A DNA stretch of 64,000 nucleotides from Gramella sp. Hel_I_59 (GTDB lineage Bacteria > Bacteroidota > Bacteroidia > Flavobacteriales > Flavobacteriaceae), in contig NZ_VFME01000001.1 in assembly GCF_006714895.1 (NCBI RefSeq), forward strand, positions 1,178,001 to 1,242,000, in the 5' to 3' direction. Of the stretch, positions 1 through 8,191 are shown piece by piece (within the stretch, counting starts at the first letter, position 1; the number at the start of each line of letters is the position of its first letter). The notes under the pieces are model-generated. The model was given only the letters and a program-made list of their open reading frames with translations. It did not search any database and was not told the DNA's origin. Position numbers and translations under genes: made by a program.

Positions 1-804
1 CAAAGAAATATCGAATTGAGGAATAAATTTCGAAGCTTCCGGCACAAAACCCAGAAAGTTTATATACTTCTCCAATTTGAGTTCTCGAATATTATTTTTT
101 AGTGTCTTAGTAATTTCAGAATAACTTCCGAATTGGACGAATCTAAAATTAGTATTGTTTTTAATATTTACGATTTCATTGATCACTGCAACCCAGGTGT
201 GAAGATCCTTTGGTTTCACGTGATTTGCAATCATACCTACAATTACTGTCTCAGGCTCTATATTAAATTTCTCTCTTAATTTGAATGGAGGTTGCCCAGA
301 TTTACTGTGAATATCCGTTCCATGATAAACAGTTATTAATTTTGAATGATCCTGAATACTTGGCTTGCTGATATCCTTTGTTTTTTCTGAGACACAAAGA
401 ATTCTTTTTAAATTAGGGTGATTATATTTAAATAAGGTGCCTCTATTCTGTCTAATAGTGAAGCTTGTCTTTTTACTAAATATGAAGGGTGGAAGTTTTT
501 TGAGATGATAAGCTAGCACCGCTATAGTTAGTGCAGTCGGGCCATGTATATGGATTAAATCTATTTTATATTTTAAACAGACTCTTATTAATTTAATGGC
601 GGCTCTCAGATCTGCTTTGAAAGCCATAGGGGTAACATGAAGATGGATGTTTTTATCGGAAATTCTTTTATGAAATTCTCCATCAGCTATTGTTAATAAG
701 TGTAGCTCAAAATCATCAATGTTAATAAGTTCTTTACAGAGATTTTGAATTTGGTTCGCGCCTCCACCCCATTTTTTAGTTAAAGCCAGATGTAAGATTT
801 TCAT
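1..804 (-). CDS. Glycosyltransferase, GT4-like (partial, C-terminus beyond left edge)
   Basis: Translating the minus strand from the ATG at 804 gives 268 codons that run open to the window edge. The start MKILHLALTKKWGGGANQIQ is the glycine-rich acceptor-side loop typical of GT-B glycosyltransferases. A second Rossmann half begins near residue 185 (VIVGMIANHVKPKDLHTW), followed by INFLGFVPEASKFIPQFDIS, which in GT4 enzymes comes just before the EX7E nucleotide-sugar motif. That motif is therefore outside the window. The likely role is cytoplasmic transfer of a sugar from a nucleotide-sugar donor during surface-glycan assembly. The pyruvyl transferase gene ends 9 bp upstream, so the two are probably co-transcribed. 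The substrate cannot be inferred. Confidence 0.85.
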   Translation of the reverse strand, partial: MKILHLALTKKWGGGANQIQNLCKELINIDDFELHLLTIADGEFHKRISDKNIHLHVTPMAFKADLRAAIKLIRVCLKYKIDLIHIHGPTALTIAVLAYHLKKLPPFIFSKKTSFTIRQNRGTLFKYNHPNLKRILCVSEKTKDISKPSIQDHSKLITVYHGTDIHSKSGQPPFKLREKFNIEPETVIVGMIANHVKPKDLHTWVAVINEIVNIKNNTNFRFVQFGSYSEITKTLKNNIRELKLEKYINFLGFVPEASKFIPQFDISL

Positions 805-813
805 TTGCAATCC

Positions 814-1716
814 TTATTGTAATTCCAGGTACTCTGAAACTTTATGGTAAAAAATTTGATTAATAGATTTACACTCTTCTAAAATACCATCGTAAGATTG
901 TGCCTTCTTATAGTCAGTGAGCGAATCTTCAAAGGTTGTAAAATTTGGCTGATATTTAAAATCGAAGAATTTAGAAGAGTTTGGAACTACCGAAACTTTC
1001 TTTTTTAAAAGCATGCCCCAATACATACCATGATAACTGTTAGTAATTATATTCTCACAGGAACCAATTAAGCTAATTACTTCTTCAAGGCTTGCATTGT
1101 TAGGAATATTTGGAATGCTAGAAAACTTTTCAATTAGACTCGGACTCTTTAAGCTGTCAGTGTGAAATATTATTCCCAGTTCATTTTTTGAACTAAAACT
1201 TTCATTAAATATTGGATGCATACAACTAACACAAGGCACATATTCACCAGGTGCTGAAAAGTCTCTAGTTCCAGCTAGTCCAAACTTCGAAATATCAAGA
1301 TTGTATTGGTATATTTTTCTATAGTTCTTAGAGTTTTTCGAATTATGTCCTACTCCCCACATCACTACTTTCTTATCATTTGAGGCAAGTTGTTCGAATA
1401 CCTTCATTTGCTTTTCAAAGCTACCTCTGTTGAGTAAACCGCCACCGCCAATAATAAGCGAATTACGGCTTATGGAATTTACGAAATGATCTAGTTTACT
1501 CTTATCAGTTTCTCGATGGCCGAAGATATCTAACTCCGAATTTTGCAGGCTTTCAAAGTAATGATGGGGAGCACAATAAAAATCACCTACATTTTGAGGA
1601 TTTACGCGGTGCAAATTAACAACGCCCATATTAGTTTGATTTGCATTTTGAATTCGTTTCAGTGATTCTCTCCTGGATTGCTTTCTTTGAAAAGATTTAA
1701 TTAAACTATTTAACAT
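814..1716 (-). CDS. Polysaccharide pyruvyl transferase family protein
   Basis: This 300-residue protein shows the family landmarks in order: an N-terminal NVGD motif near residue 42, a glycine-rich IIGGGGLLNRG near 90, WGVGHNSKN near 120, and a late NSYHGMYWGMLL that resembles the conserved S-x-H-x(2-3)-A/G segment of the PF04230 family. Family members transfer pyruvate from phosphoenolpyruvate to a sugar hydroxyl, making acidic ketals on capsular or exopolysaccharide; some relatives modify glycans in other ways. No signal peptide is visible, so a cytoplasmic location is inferred. It lies 9 bp upstream of the glycosyltransferase at the left edge. The family call is fairly firm; pyruvate as the donor is inference. 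Confidence 0.75.
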   Translation of the reverse strand: MLNSLIKSFQRKQSRRESLKRIQNANQTNMGVVNLHRVNPQNVGDFYCAPHHYFESLQNSELDIFGHRETDKSKLDHFVNSISRNSLIIGGGGLLNRGSFEKQMKVFEQLASNDKKVVMWGVGHNSKNSKNYRKIYQYNLDISKFGLAGTRDFSAPGEYVPCVSCMHPIFNESFSSKNELGIIFHTDSLKSPSLIEKFSSIPNIPNNASLEEVISLIGSCENIITNSYHGMYWGMLLKKKVSVVPNSSKFFDFKYQPNFTTFEDSLTDYKKAQSYDGILEECKSINQIFYHKVSEYLELQ

Positions 1717-1753
1717 TCTAAATATTTTGGTCGAAGTTAATTAATTTCTTAGC

Positions 1754-1775
1754 ATTCAAGTTCCCTCGCTTGAAT
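1754..1775. other. Inverted repeat in the divergent promoter region
   Basis: ATTCAAG (1754-1760) and CTTGAAT (1769-1775) form a perfect 7-bp inverted repeat around an 8-nt spacer. A longer-range pair, TAGCATT (1750-1756) with AATGCTA (1782-1788), overlaps it. The site lies between two divergent genes, so an operator or leader hairpin is possible. No T-tract follows that would suggest a terminator. Confidence 0.35.
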
Positions 1776-1840
1776 ATCCAAAATGCTATATTTATAAGAG
1801 ACTAATTTCTACGCATCAAAATAATTTGGTTTGCTATATA

Positions 1841-1869
1841 TTGTAGAAATATGTAAAGATTTAAATTTG
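1841..1869 (+). promoter_or_regulatory. Promoter for the WaaP-like kinase gene
   Basis: TTG (1841-1843) is followed after 18 nt by TAAATTTG (1862-1869), an exact match to the Bacteroidota -33/-7 consensus. The ATG is at 1874, only 4 nt past the -7 box, so the transcript may start at or next to the start codon and be leaderless. Confidence 0.65.
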
Positions 1870-1873
1870 CAGC

Positions 1874-2623
1874 ATGAAATTTACCGTAAATCCTGAAAGT
1901 TTAATTCCTAGAGAGCAAATTGAATTACTCATTAGGGAATTTGATGAGGAAGGAAAAACTTTATTCGACAAAGGAAGGAATACAATTAAAACTTTTGAAT
2001 TAGAACAGGGTACCATAAACGTTAAATCATTTAAGGTGCCCAATCTTATTAATAAAATTGCTTATAAATATCTAAGAAAATCTAAGGCTGAACGTTCTTT
2101 CAGTTTCGCAACAATTTTGAAAGAAAAAGGTGTGGGAACTCCAAGTCCAATAGCTTATTGTGAAGAAAATTCAGGTATTCTTTTTGGTGGTAGCTACTAT
2201 CTAAGTGAACACTTAGATGCAGATCTAACCTATCGCGAATTAATTACAGAACCTGATTTTCCCGATCATGAAATTATTCTTAGAGCTTTTACAAGATTTA
2301 CATTTGAACTTCACGAAAAAGATATTCAGTTTTTAGATCATTCTCCGGGGAATACACTTATAAAAAGGGATATTAATAATTACCATTTTTTTCTCGTTGA
2401 TTTAAACCGAATGAATTTCAAGAATTTATCGTTTGAAGCTAGAATGCAGAATTTTTCCAGATTAACTCCCAAGAAGGCAATGGTTGAAATTATGGCGAAT
2501 GAATACGCAGGTTTGATAGGTAAAACGGAAGATGAGGTCTTTGAAAAAATGTGGTATTATACGCGTAAATTTCAGCAGAAGTTTCAAAGAAAAAAGAAGA
2601 TGAAAAGAATAATGAGAAAGTAA
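1874..2623 (+). CDS. Kdo/WaaP-like lipopolysaccharide kinase family protein
   Basis: The 249-residue product has a small-kinase fold pattern. LKEKGVGTPSPIAYCEE near residues 81-97 resembles the N-lobe of Kdo/WaaP kinases. The segment FELHEKDIQFLDHSPGNTLI near 150-170 carries the catalytic-loop pattern H-x-x-D-x(5-6)-N, and a following VDLNRMNF supplies the metal-binding DxN/DLN-like element. Family members phosphorylate Kdo or heptose in the inner LPS core using ATP. The C-terminus is very basic (FQQKFQRKKKMKRI), suggesting contact with the membrane face. The gene is divergent from the pyruvyl transferase and convergent with the Stealth gene. The phosphate acceptor is unknown. Confidence 0.72.
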   Translation: MKFTVNPESLIPREQIELLIREFDEEGKTLFDKGRNTIKTFELEQGTINVKSFKVPNLINKIAYKYLRKSKAERSFSFATILKEKGVGTPSPIAYCEENSGILFGGSYYLSEHLDADLTYRELITEPDFPDHEIILRAFTRFTFELHEKDIQFLDHSPGNTLIKRDINNYHFFLVDLNRMNFKNLSFEARMQNFSRLTPKKAMVEIMANEYAGLIGKTEDEVFEKMWYYTRKFQQKFQRKKKMKRIMRK

Positions 2624-2816
2624 AATATCATAGAATATAGCTTCTTTCCAAATACGCAATCTCCAGGATCACAAATTCTTAGAGTGGTATACAAAGAGGG
2701 TAGAACTATATAGTACTTGAGGCTACTATTTAGCATTTAGCAGGAATGCTCAGAACTTCAAAGTATCTATTATTTTAAACCTAAAAACAGTTTTAATTTT
2801 CTGAAATTGAGAGATC

Positions 2817-3806
2817 TCAATGTTCTCCAAATTGTATTTCAATCCAACTTAATATATACTCTAATATTCTATCATTTGCCATATCCAGAGTCTGAAAAGT
2901 GAGGAAAAGTTTCTTCTGGTTTCTTTCAAACCATTTCAACTTTAATTTAGTCGAGGTTAAATTTTTGTAGGAGCGAAAGTAGGTTAGTTGCGAATAATTT
3001 CGGTAGTGATAAGTTTTATTCTTAATTTCCAGATGTTCAGATAGGGAAGACAATAAAAATTGTTCTTGATTTCTAAACCTGTGTCGCACATTTTTTCTGA
3101 GTAAGGAGTTTGTGCTAAAAAAATTCGTAAGGGTTGATTTTCTCACACTTACCGGGGTGTGGAAACGTCTCACGTATTTATCCATACCAGCTAATTTGGC
3201 GCTATTCTGCTGTAACTGCTTGAAACTAATTTTATCTTTTTCAATTTTCTTGCCCATCAATCCAAGCACTTTCCGATAGAATTTTCGTAAATTTTTATCT
3301 TCGTTGAAAGCTTGCCACTCACCTCTTATTATTGGTTCTCCACCAATAAAAAAATCATCTACAGAGACCTTTTTCATTAAAAAAGTATCATCATTAAAAA
3401 TTATAAAATGCTCAGATAAGTTGGGTATTTTAAATAACATACTTATTATGGAACATGAATTGAAGGTTGGTAGATACTCTTCATATCCGGAAAAGATAAT
3501 AGTATGATCAACTATTTCTAAATTGATATCTTTTTTTTGAGCTGATAATTTTAGTGAATTAAAGGATTCGGGAGTTTGATCGTCAGTTACCAGAAAAATA
3601 TTCCTAATAAATGGAGCGAATTTGATTATAGATTTGATGGCTATTTCAATTTCTCCTATAGAATTGTATCTTTTAAGGTGTTTTTTGGAAGCGAAATTTA
3701 TTTTATTTTCAGAATATGCATTTATTTTTTTTTGCCAATTTTCATCGTTCCCATCGACCCAGGTGATGACTGCATCAACTTCTATATTTTTTAAGGGTTC
3801 TGTCAT
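2817..3806 (-). CDS. Stealth family sugar-phosphate transferase (capsule/exopolysaccharide)
   Basis: This 329-residue protein carries the Stealth conserved regions. CR1 is DAVITWVDGND near residue 11. CR2 follows, with IRNIFLVTDDQTP and FIIFNDDTFLMKK. The later HTPVSVRKSTL and RHRFRNQEQFL segments fit CR3/CR4. Stealth proteins transfer hexose-1-phosphate from UDP-sugars, building phosphodiester-linked capsular polymers; the animal relative is GlcNAc-1-phosphotransferase. Length is usual for the bacterial family. The gene stands alone on the minus strand, 274 bp from its neighbour, and is very AT-rich (about 25 percent G+C in the stretch I counted), which suggests exchangeable glycan DNA. The sugar is unknown. 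Confidence 0.85.
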   Translation of the reverse strand: MTEPLKNIEVDAVITWVDGNDENWQKKINAYSENKINFASKKHLKRYNSIGEIEIAIKSIIKFAPFIRNIFLVTDDQTPESFNSLKLSAQKKDINLEIVDHTIIFSGYEEYLPTFNSCSIISMLFKIPNLSEHFIIFNDDTFLMKKVSVDDFFIGGEPIIRGEWQAFNEDKNLRKFYRKVLGLMGKKIEKDKISFKQLQQNSAKLAGMDKYVRRFHTPVSVRKSTLTNFFSTNSLLRKNVRHRFRNQEQFLLSSLSEHLEIKNKTYHYRNYSQLTYFRSYKNLTSTKLKLKWFERNQKKLFLTFQTLDMANDRILEYILSWIEIQFGEH

Positions 3807-4080
3807 ATTATTTAATTCAATTTTTTACTCTTTAAGCTGAAACAATTTATTGTAAATCTAAAAATATAAGTTGTTAGCTATTTTCAGAATTCACTCTCGA
3901 AGGTATTCTCTATGTACGAATAAAGTTCTTGGGCTCTCAAAGGTTGTAACGTATTAGTAATAAGTCGCTGTAATGTCCATAATTAAATCTTTAGAATTGC
4001 TTATATAGTGTAAAGACGATTTTCCATTTATAGAATTTACGGATTTCAGGAATTAATTAATACAAATAACTTACCCAAAT

Positions 4081-5142
4081 TTACAATGTTGGAGGTTGCC
4101 GGTAAGTTCTTAAGGGGTAGACGCCTAGATTATTACGCACTTTTAGTTTTCGAATAAAATTTAACGGCTTAGGTTTTAAATAATTTTTGTCAGCATGCAG
4201 GAATTTTATGGAAGCCTCAATTAGTCTTTCGCTGGATTTCCCGTCCCTATATGGATGCATTCTGAGATTAAATTTTCGTATATTTTCAATCAAATAAATT
4301 TCAGGTTTCATCGCACGTTCTATAGCATTTTCAATCTCATCAACCTCTTGTATATTTATTAAGTGCTGTCCAGGTTGGGAATTTCTAAATGTTACAACAG
4401 GCTTTTCCTGAAGTAAAAACTCTGTCACAACTGAGGTGGAATCTGCAAACAAAATATCACTTTCTCTGAAAAGCGGTATTAAATCTGTCGTGTCGTAGTA
4501 AGTGAGATTCATACTTTCAATTTGCTTGAACTTATCAACACGTTCCGCAGGGATTTTTGGATGGAGAACTACCTTGAAAATCCATTTGCCTAGTTCAGAT
4601 AAACGTTTTATTTCTTCAATAACATCATCTCTATATGCCAGACTTAACTTCTTACTGAAAGTAGATGATATTAGTATTGTAGGTATTTGATTAGATGCTT
4701 TTTGTAAAGGAAATAGTGGATCTAATTTAGGCCATCCAGTTTCTATTACTTCAAAATGTTTGTGTTCAATCTGTAGATCCTGAAAAGGTTTGGTTGTTGA
4801 CGGGCCTTGGGTACAATAAAGGTCGAAAAACCCGCGAATTCTAAAGTGCCCCTTCTTAAAGTTACGCTTCGACGGTGCTATTCCATGAAATACCTGAACC
4901 TTTAAACCTGATAAAAAATCTGCAACACTATTTGTAATACAAAGAATTATATGAGGGTTATAAGAAATTACATCTTGGATATTTTTAAGAACCGTTTTAT
5001 CATCGCTAAATTTTGCATATGTACTTGGTTCGTCGGCAAACCATTTAACAGTATATCCAATTTTGCGAATTTCTTGTTCTAAAGGCTCTCCTATTGGAAA
5101 TGCATAGCTGTAACTAATATATATAAGAAACCTGTAATTCAT
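4081..5142 (-). CDS. CDP-glycerol glycerophosphotransferase-like protein (TagB/TagF family)
   Basis: The 353-residue sequence contains the TagB/F-type landmarks: VFHGIAPSKRNFKKG near 83 (the conserved H-G-x-x-x-K), IETGWPKLDPLF near 138, VVLHPKIP near 190, and LIPLFRESDILFADSTSVVTEF near 220-241 with the characteristic D-S/S-S-x-x-x-E/D element. Such enzymes transfer polyol phosphates from CDP-polyols onto lipid-linked sugars or polymers; in Gram-negative bacteria, relatives make phosphate-containing capsules or modify LPS. No signal peptide is seen, so cytoplasmic or peripheral-membrane action is inferred. The gene starts 2 bp after the GT9 gene and is probably its operon partner. CDP-glycerol as donor is inference. 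Confidence 0.72.
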   Translation of the reverse strand: MNYRFLIYISYSYAFPIGEPLEQEIRKIGYTVKWFADEPSTYAKFSDDKTVLKNIQDVISYNPHIILCITNSVADFLSGLKVQVFHGIAPSKRNFKKGHFRIRGFFDLYCTQGPSTTKPFQDLQIEHKHFEVIETGWPKLDPLFPLQKASNQIPTILISSTFSKKLSLAYRDDVIEEIKRLSELGKWIFKVVLHPKIPAERVDKFKQIESMNLTYYDTTDLIPLFRESDILFADSTSVVTEFLLQEKPVVTFRNSQPGQHLINIQEVDEIENAIERAMKPEIYLIENIRKFNLRMHPYRDGKSSERLIEASIKFLHADKNYLKPKPLNFIRKLKVRNNLGVYPLRTYRQPPTL

Positions 5143-5144
5143 TT

Positions 5145-6182
5145 TTAGAGATTTTTTAAAAACTTAGTTAATTTTGGAAAAATCAATTTTGGTACTAGTT
5201 GATTATATAGCGCTTCATTGGTTCGCTTATCAATTTTGGATTTAGGTTTTATGATATATGGATAATAGTCCTCAATGTGGACGGAGACATTTTGTTTGCC
5301 GTCTTCGTATATATTCCAATTTGATTTATTTATCATAGGAGTATATATAGCAAATGTTGGAATATTCAAAGCTTTTGCCATATTTATTGCGCCACCTTCG
5401 TTACCAATTAATGCATCACAATGATAAGTTAAGGATAAAAATTCTCTTAAATTTTGTCGGTATATATTTAAATAAATATTCTTTTGCGTTCTTGTTTTAC
5501 AAAGATCGTAGAACAAGTCGATGTAGCTTTGCTGAATTGGTATATAGTTGAATAGTATATCAGCATCTGTGATCTCTACAATATGATCGAGTAACTTAGC
5601 CAAGTAGGGAAGAGGATAGGTTTTTTCTCTATTACTGCCTAAAACTCCAACCATAATAATCTTTTTCGAACCAGAAATTTGCGAAGTTAAAGTCTCAGCT
5701 GCTTTTTCTATCTCATAATTTTTGAGGTAAATTTTCGGTTTGATCTCTAGCGGAATATCATCCAAAAGTGGAGAAAGCAATCTTAGTCTCTTTTCTATTG
5801 CTTCTCCTGCATTAGTTTTAGCCTCCATTTTCCTGCTGAAAACATGTGTGGAGACCCGCCTGGTATAAACTTTATCGTAGGAAATTCTGACTGCAGCACC
5901 AGATATTCCTGTCAAAATAGATGTTTTGAAATTGGAGAGAACGTCTATAACTACATTATACTTTTCACTTCTGATAATTCTAGCAAGCCCAGAATAACTC
6001 TGATACCTACCAAAGGGAATTATGTTGTTTATGAAAGGATTGTTCTCTACAACGGGCGTGGTATGCTTGTAAATTAGATAATCCAGCTGAGCGGCCGGAT
6101 ACTCTTTCCGAAGGGCTTCAAATAAGATTGAGGACGTAAGTACGTCCCCAATCATTTTCATTTGTATTACAAGTATCTTCAA
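5145..6182 (-). CDS. Glycosyltransferase family 9 (heptosyltransferase-like)
   Basis: The N-terminus MKILVIQMKMIGDVLTSSIL is the GT9 signature, in which an early Gly-Asp pair binds the acceptor side. The second half carries DALIGNEGGAINMAKALNIP near 263, matching the GT9 N-x-G/E-G-G-x-x-H/N-x-A pattern at the ADP-heptose site. Length (345 aa) is normal. GT9 enzymes add heptose to LPS inner core, although Bacteroidota homologues may use other donors. The gene is 8 bp downstream of dapD and 2 bp upstream of the TagB-like gene, so it is probably transcribed with both. Confidence 0.88.
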   Translation of the reverse strand: MKILVIQMKMIGDVLTSSILFEALRKEYPAAQLDYLIYKHTTPVVENNPFINNIIPFGRYQSYSGLARIIRSEKYNVVIDVLSNFKTSILTGISGAAVRISYDKVYTRRVSTHVFSRKMEAKTNAGEAIEKRLRLLSPLLDDIPLEIKPKIYLKNYEIEKAAETLTSQISGSKKIIMVGVLGSNREKTYPLPYLAKLLDHIVEITDADILFNYIPIQQSYIDLFYDLCKTRTQKNIYLNIYRQNLREFLSLTYHCDALIGNEGGAINMAKALNIPTFAIYTPMINKSNWNIYEDGKQNVSVHIEDYYPYIIKPKSKIDKRTNEALYNQLVPKLIFPKLTKFLKNL

Positions 6183-6190
6183 ACCTATTA

Positions 6191-7006
6191 CTAAACTGCC
6201 ACGTTATACTCACGAAGGGCATCATTCAATGATGTTTTTTTATTTGTGGATTCCTTTCGTTTCCCAATAATAAGTGCACAAGGAACCTGGTATTCACCTG
6301 CAGGGAATTTTTTGGTATAACTTCCTGGGATCACTACCGATCTTGCTGGAACATAGCCTTTGAATTCTTTTGGTTCATCGCCGGTTACGTCAATAATCTT
6401 GGTAGATGCAGTAAGAACCACATTTGCACCTAGTACAGCTTCTTTCTCTACACGAATTCCTTCTACCACAATGCTTCGGGATCCAAGGAATGCATTATCC
6501 TCGATAATTACTGGTGCTGCCTGAAGCGGTTCCAAAACTCCGCCAATACCAACTCCACCACTTAAATGAACATTTTTACCAATTTGAGCACAACTTCCAA
6601 CGGTCGCCCAGGTATCTACCATAGTACCTTCATCTACATAAGAACCAATATTTACATAGCTTGGCATTAGAATAACGCCAGATGAAATATAAGCACCGTG
6701 CCTCGCTACAGCGTTTGGTACAACTCTAATTCCTTTTTCTTTATATCCTTTTTTCAAAGGCATCTTATCGTGATACTCGAAAATACCGGCTTCCAGAGTT
6801 TCCATCTTCTGGATTGGGAAGTAAAGTACTACAGCTTTCTTAACCCATTCATTCACCTGCCAGCCATCTGTTAACGGTTCAGCAGTTCTAAGCTCTCCCT
6901 TGTCTAGAAGGTCGATCACCTTTCGGATAGCATCTGTAGTTTCAGTATCTTTTAGAAGGTCACGGTTTTCCCATGCCTTTTCAATTGTAGCTTTCAACTG
7001 GTCCAT
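6191..7006 (-). CDS. dapD: 2,3,4,5-tetrahydropyridine-2,6-dicarboxylate N-succinyltransferase
   Basis: DapD uses succinyl-CoA to succinylate tetrahydrodipicolinate in the diaminopimelate/lysine pathway, in the cytoplasm. The 271-residue protein has an alpha-helical N-terminal domain (about 1-95) and then a left-handed beta-helix of hexapeptide repeats (about 100-225), including VIMPSYVNIGSYVDEGTMVD and LSGGVGIGGVLEPLQA, both diagnostic for DapD. Length matches the family. The ATG at 7006 is the only good start and has a -7-like box 14 bp upstream. It heads a run that continues into the glycan genes, which is odd company for a lysine gene. It is divergent from ruvX. Confidence 0.97.
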   Translation of the reverse strand: MDQLKATIEKAWENRDLLKDTETTDAIRKVIDLLDKGELRTAEPLTDGWQVNEWVKKAVVLYFPIQKMETLEAGIFEYHDKMPLKKGYKEKGIRVVPNAVARHGAYISSGVILMPSYVNIGSYVDEGTMVDTWATVGSCAQIGKNVHLSGGVGIGGVLEPLQAAPVIIEDNAFLGSRSIVVEGIRVEKEAVLGANVVLTASTKIIDVTGDEPKEFKGYVPARSVVIPGSYTKKFPAGEYQVPCALIIGKRKESTNKKTSLNDALREYNVAV

Positions 7007-7020
7007 TTTCTATTTTTTTT

Positions 7021-7028
7021 CAAATATA
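7021..7028 (-). promoter_or_regulatory. -7 promoter box for dapD
   Basis: Read on the minus strand this is TATATTTG, an exact TAnnTTTG match, ending 14 nt before the dapD ATG. The nearest TTG triplet upstream is about 25 nt away, slightly outside the usual spacing, so the -33 element is weak. Confidence 0.5.
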
Positions 7029-7070
7029 ACAGCTATCAGTCAATATTTATGGACAAACCAATATAAACCT

Positions 7071-7078
7071 TACCTTTG
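7071..7078 (+). promoter_or_regulatory. -7 promoter box for ruvX-def-DUF5606
   Basis: TACCTTTG matches TAnnTTTG exactly and lies 14 nt before the ruvX ATG. I see no clear TTG at -33. With the dapD box at 7021-7028 it forms a compact divergent promoter region. Confidence 0.5.
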
Positions 7079-7092
7079 CCTAAATTTTGAAG

Positions 7093-7500
7093 ATGGGCAG
7101 AATTTTAGCGCTTGATTATGGTACTAAACGAACGGGAGTCGCCGTTACAGATGAATTGAAAATGATCGCATCTGGTCTTAAAACGGTAGAAACACCTGAG
7201 CTGCTGAATTTTCTAAACACCTATTTTCAGGACGAAAATGTAGAAAGAGTTTTAGTAGGGGAACCAAAGCGAATGAATGATATGCCTTCTGAAAGTGAAG
7301 TTCATATCCAGGAGTTCCTGAAGAAGTTTTCTGAAAAGTTTCCGGAGATGCCATTGGAGCGGGTTGACGAAAGGTTTACCAGCAAGATGGCGGTGCAAAC
7401 CATGATTGATAGCGGACTGAAAAAGAAAAAGCGCAGGGATAAAGCACTGGTGGATGAAATTAGTGCCACGATCATTCTTCAAACCTGGCTTTATAAGTAG
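7093..7500 (+). CDS. ruvX: Putative pre-16S rRNA nuclease / Holliday junction resolvase-like protein (YqgF)
   Basis: The protein has the RNase H-like fold of the YqgF family: RILALDYGTKRTGVAVTD at the N-terminus supplies the first catalytic Asp, VLVGEPKRMNDMPS follows, then DERFTSKMA, and the C-terminal RRDKALVDEISATIIL holds further acidic residues. YqgF processes the 16S rRNA 5' end in E. coli and has been proposed as a resolvase. An in-frame TTG lies 6 bp upstream, but the ATG at 7093 (MGRILALDYG) fits the family start. It is the first gene of a run with def (43 bp downstream) and the DUF5606 gene. Confidence 0.93.
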   Translation: MGRILALDYGTKRTGVAVTDELKMIASGLKTVETPELLNFLNTYFQDENVERVLVGEPKRMNDMPSESEVHIQEFLKKFSEKFPEMPLERVDERFTSKMAVQTMIDSGLKKKKRRDKALVDEISATIILQTWLYK

Positions 7501-7543
7501 AACAATGACGGCTTTAAAATAGAAAAGTCGAAAAATATAAAAA

Positions 7544-8134
7544 ATGATATTACCAATTGTAGCTTACGGGGATCCTGTTTTAAAGAAAAAAGCTAAAAAT
7601 ATTGACAAGGATTATCCAAAACTGGATGCCTTGATCGATAATATGTGGGATACCATGTACAATGCTTATGGTGTTGGACTGGCAGCTCCCCAAGTAGGTC
7701 TTCCTGTTCGAATCTTTATGATCGATCCAGCTCCTTTCGCTGAAGATGATGACTTAAGTGACGCTGAAAAAGAGGAACTTAAAGATCTTCGTAAAGTTTT
7801 TATTAACCCGGAGATCACAGAAGAAAGCGGTGAAGAATGGGCCTTTAGTGAAGGTTGCCTTAGTATTCCAGATGTTCGGGAAGACGTTTTTCGTCAACCA
7901 GATATTACCATCGAATATTACGATGAAAACTGGGAAAAGCATGTCGAGCAATATAGCGGCTTAGCTGCAAGGGTCATTCAACATGAGTATGATCATATTG
8001 AAGGTGTGTTGTTCACAGATAAGCTTTCAAGTTTAAAGAAAAGATTGATTAAGAGTAAATTAGGCAATATCTCGAAGGGAAAGATCAACGTAGATTATAA
8101 AATGCGTTTTCCGAATGCGAAAAAAGCCCGCTAA
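7544..8134 (+). CDS. def: Peptide deformylase
   Basis: Peptide deformylase removes the N-formyl group from nascent proteins using a bound metal. All three family motifs are present in order: GVGLAAPQVG near residue 43, EGCLSIP near 103 (metal-binding Cys), and QHEYDHIEGVLF near 145 (HExxH-type with two metal-binding His and the catalytic Glu). Length is 196 aa. An acidic insert, EDDDLSDAEKEELKDL, lies between motifs 1 and 2 and is typical of Bacteroidota enzymes. It sits between ruvX and the DUF5606 gene on the same strand, with short gaps. Confidence 0.97.
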   Translation: MILPIVAYGDPVLKKKAKNIDKDYPKLDALIDNMWDTMYNAYGVGLAAPQVGLPVRIFMIDPAPFAEDDDLSDAEKEELKDLRKVFINPEITEESGEEWAFSEGCLSIPDVREDVFRQPDITIEYYDENWEKHVEQYSGLAARVIQHEYDHIEGVLFTDKLSSLKKRLIKSKLGNISKGKINVDYKMRFPNAKKAR

Positions 8135-8191
8135 AGGCTTTGATAATTAAGTCTGGGACTTGATATTTGCCAACCTAAATTTAAAAAGACT

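Noticed and set aside
2811..2818. GAGATCTC palindrome near the 3' end of the Stealth gene.
   Set aside because: Only the 8-bp core is palindromic and it is expected by chance; no second arm or T-tract was found.
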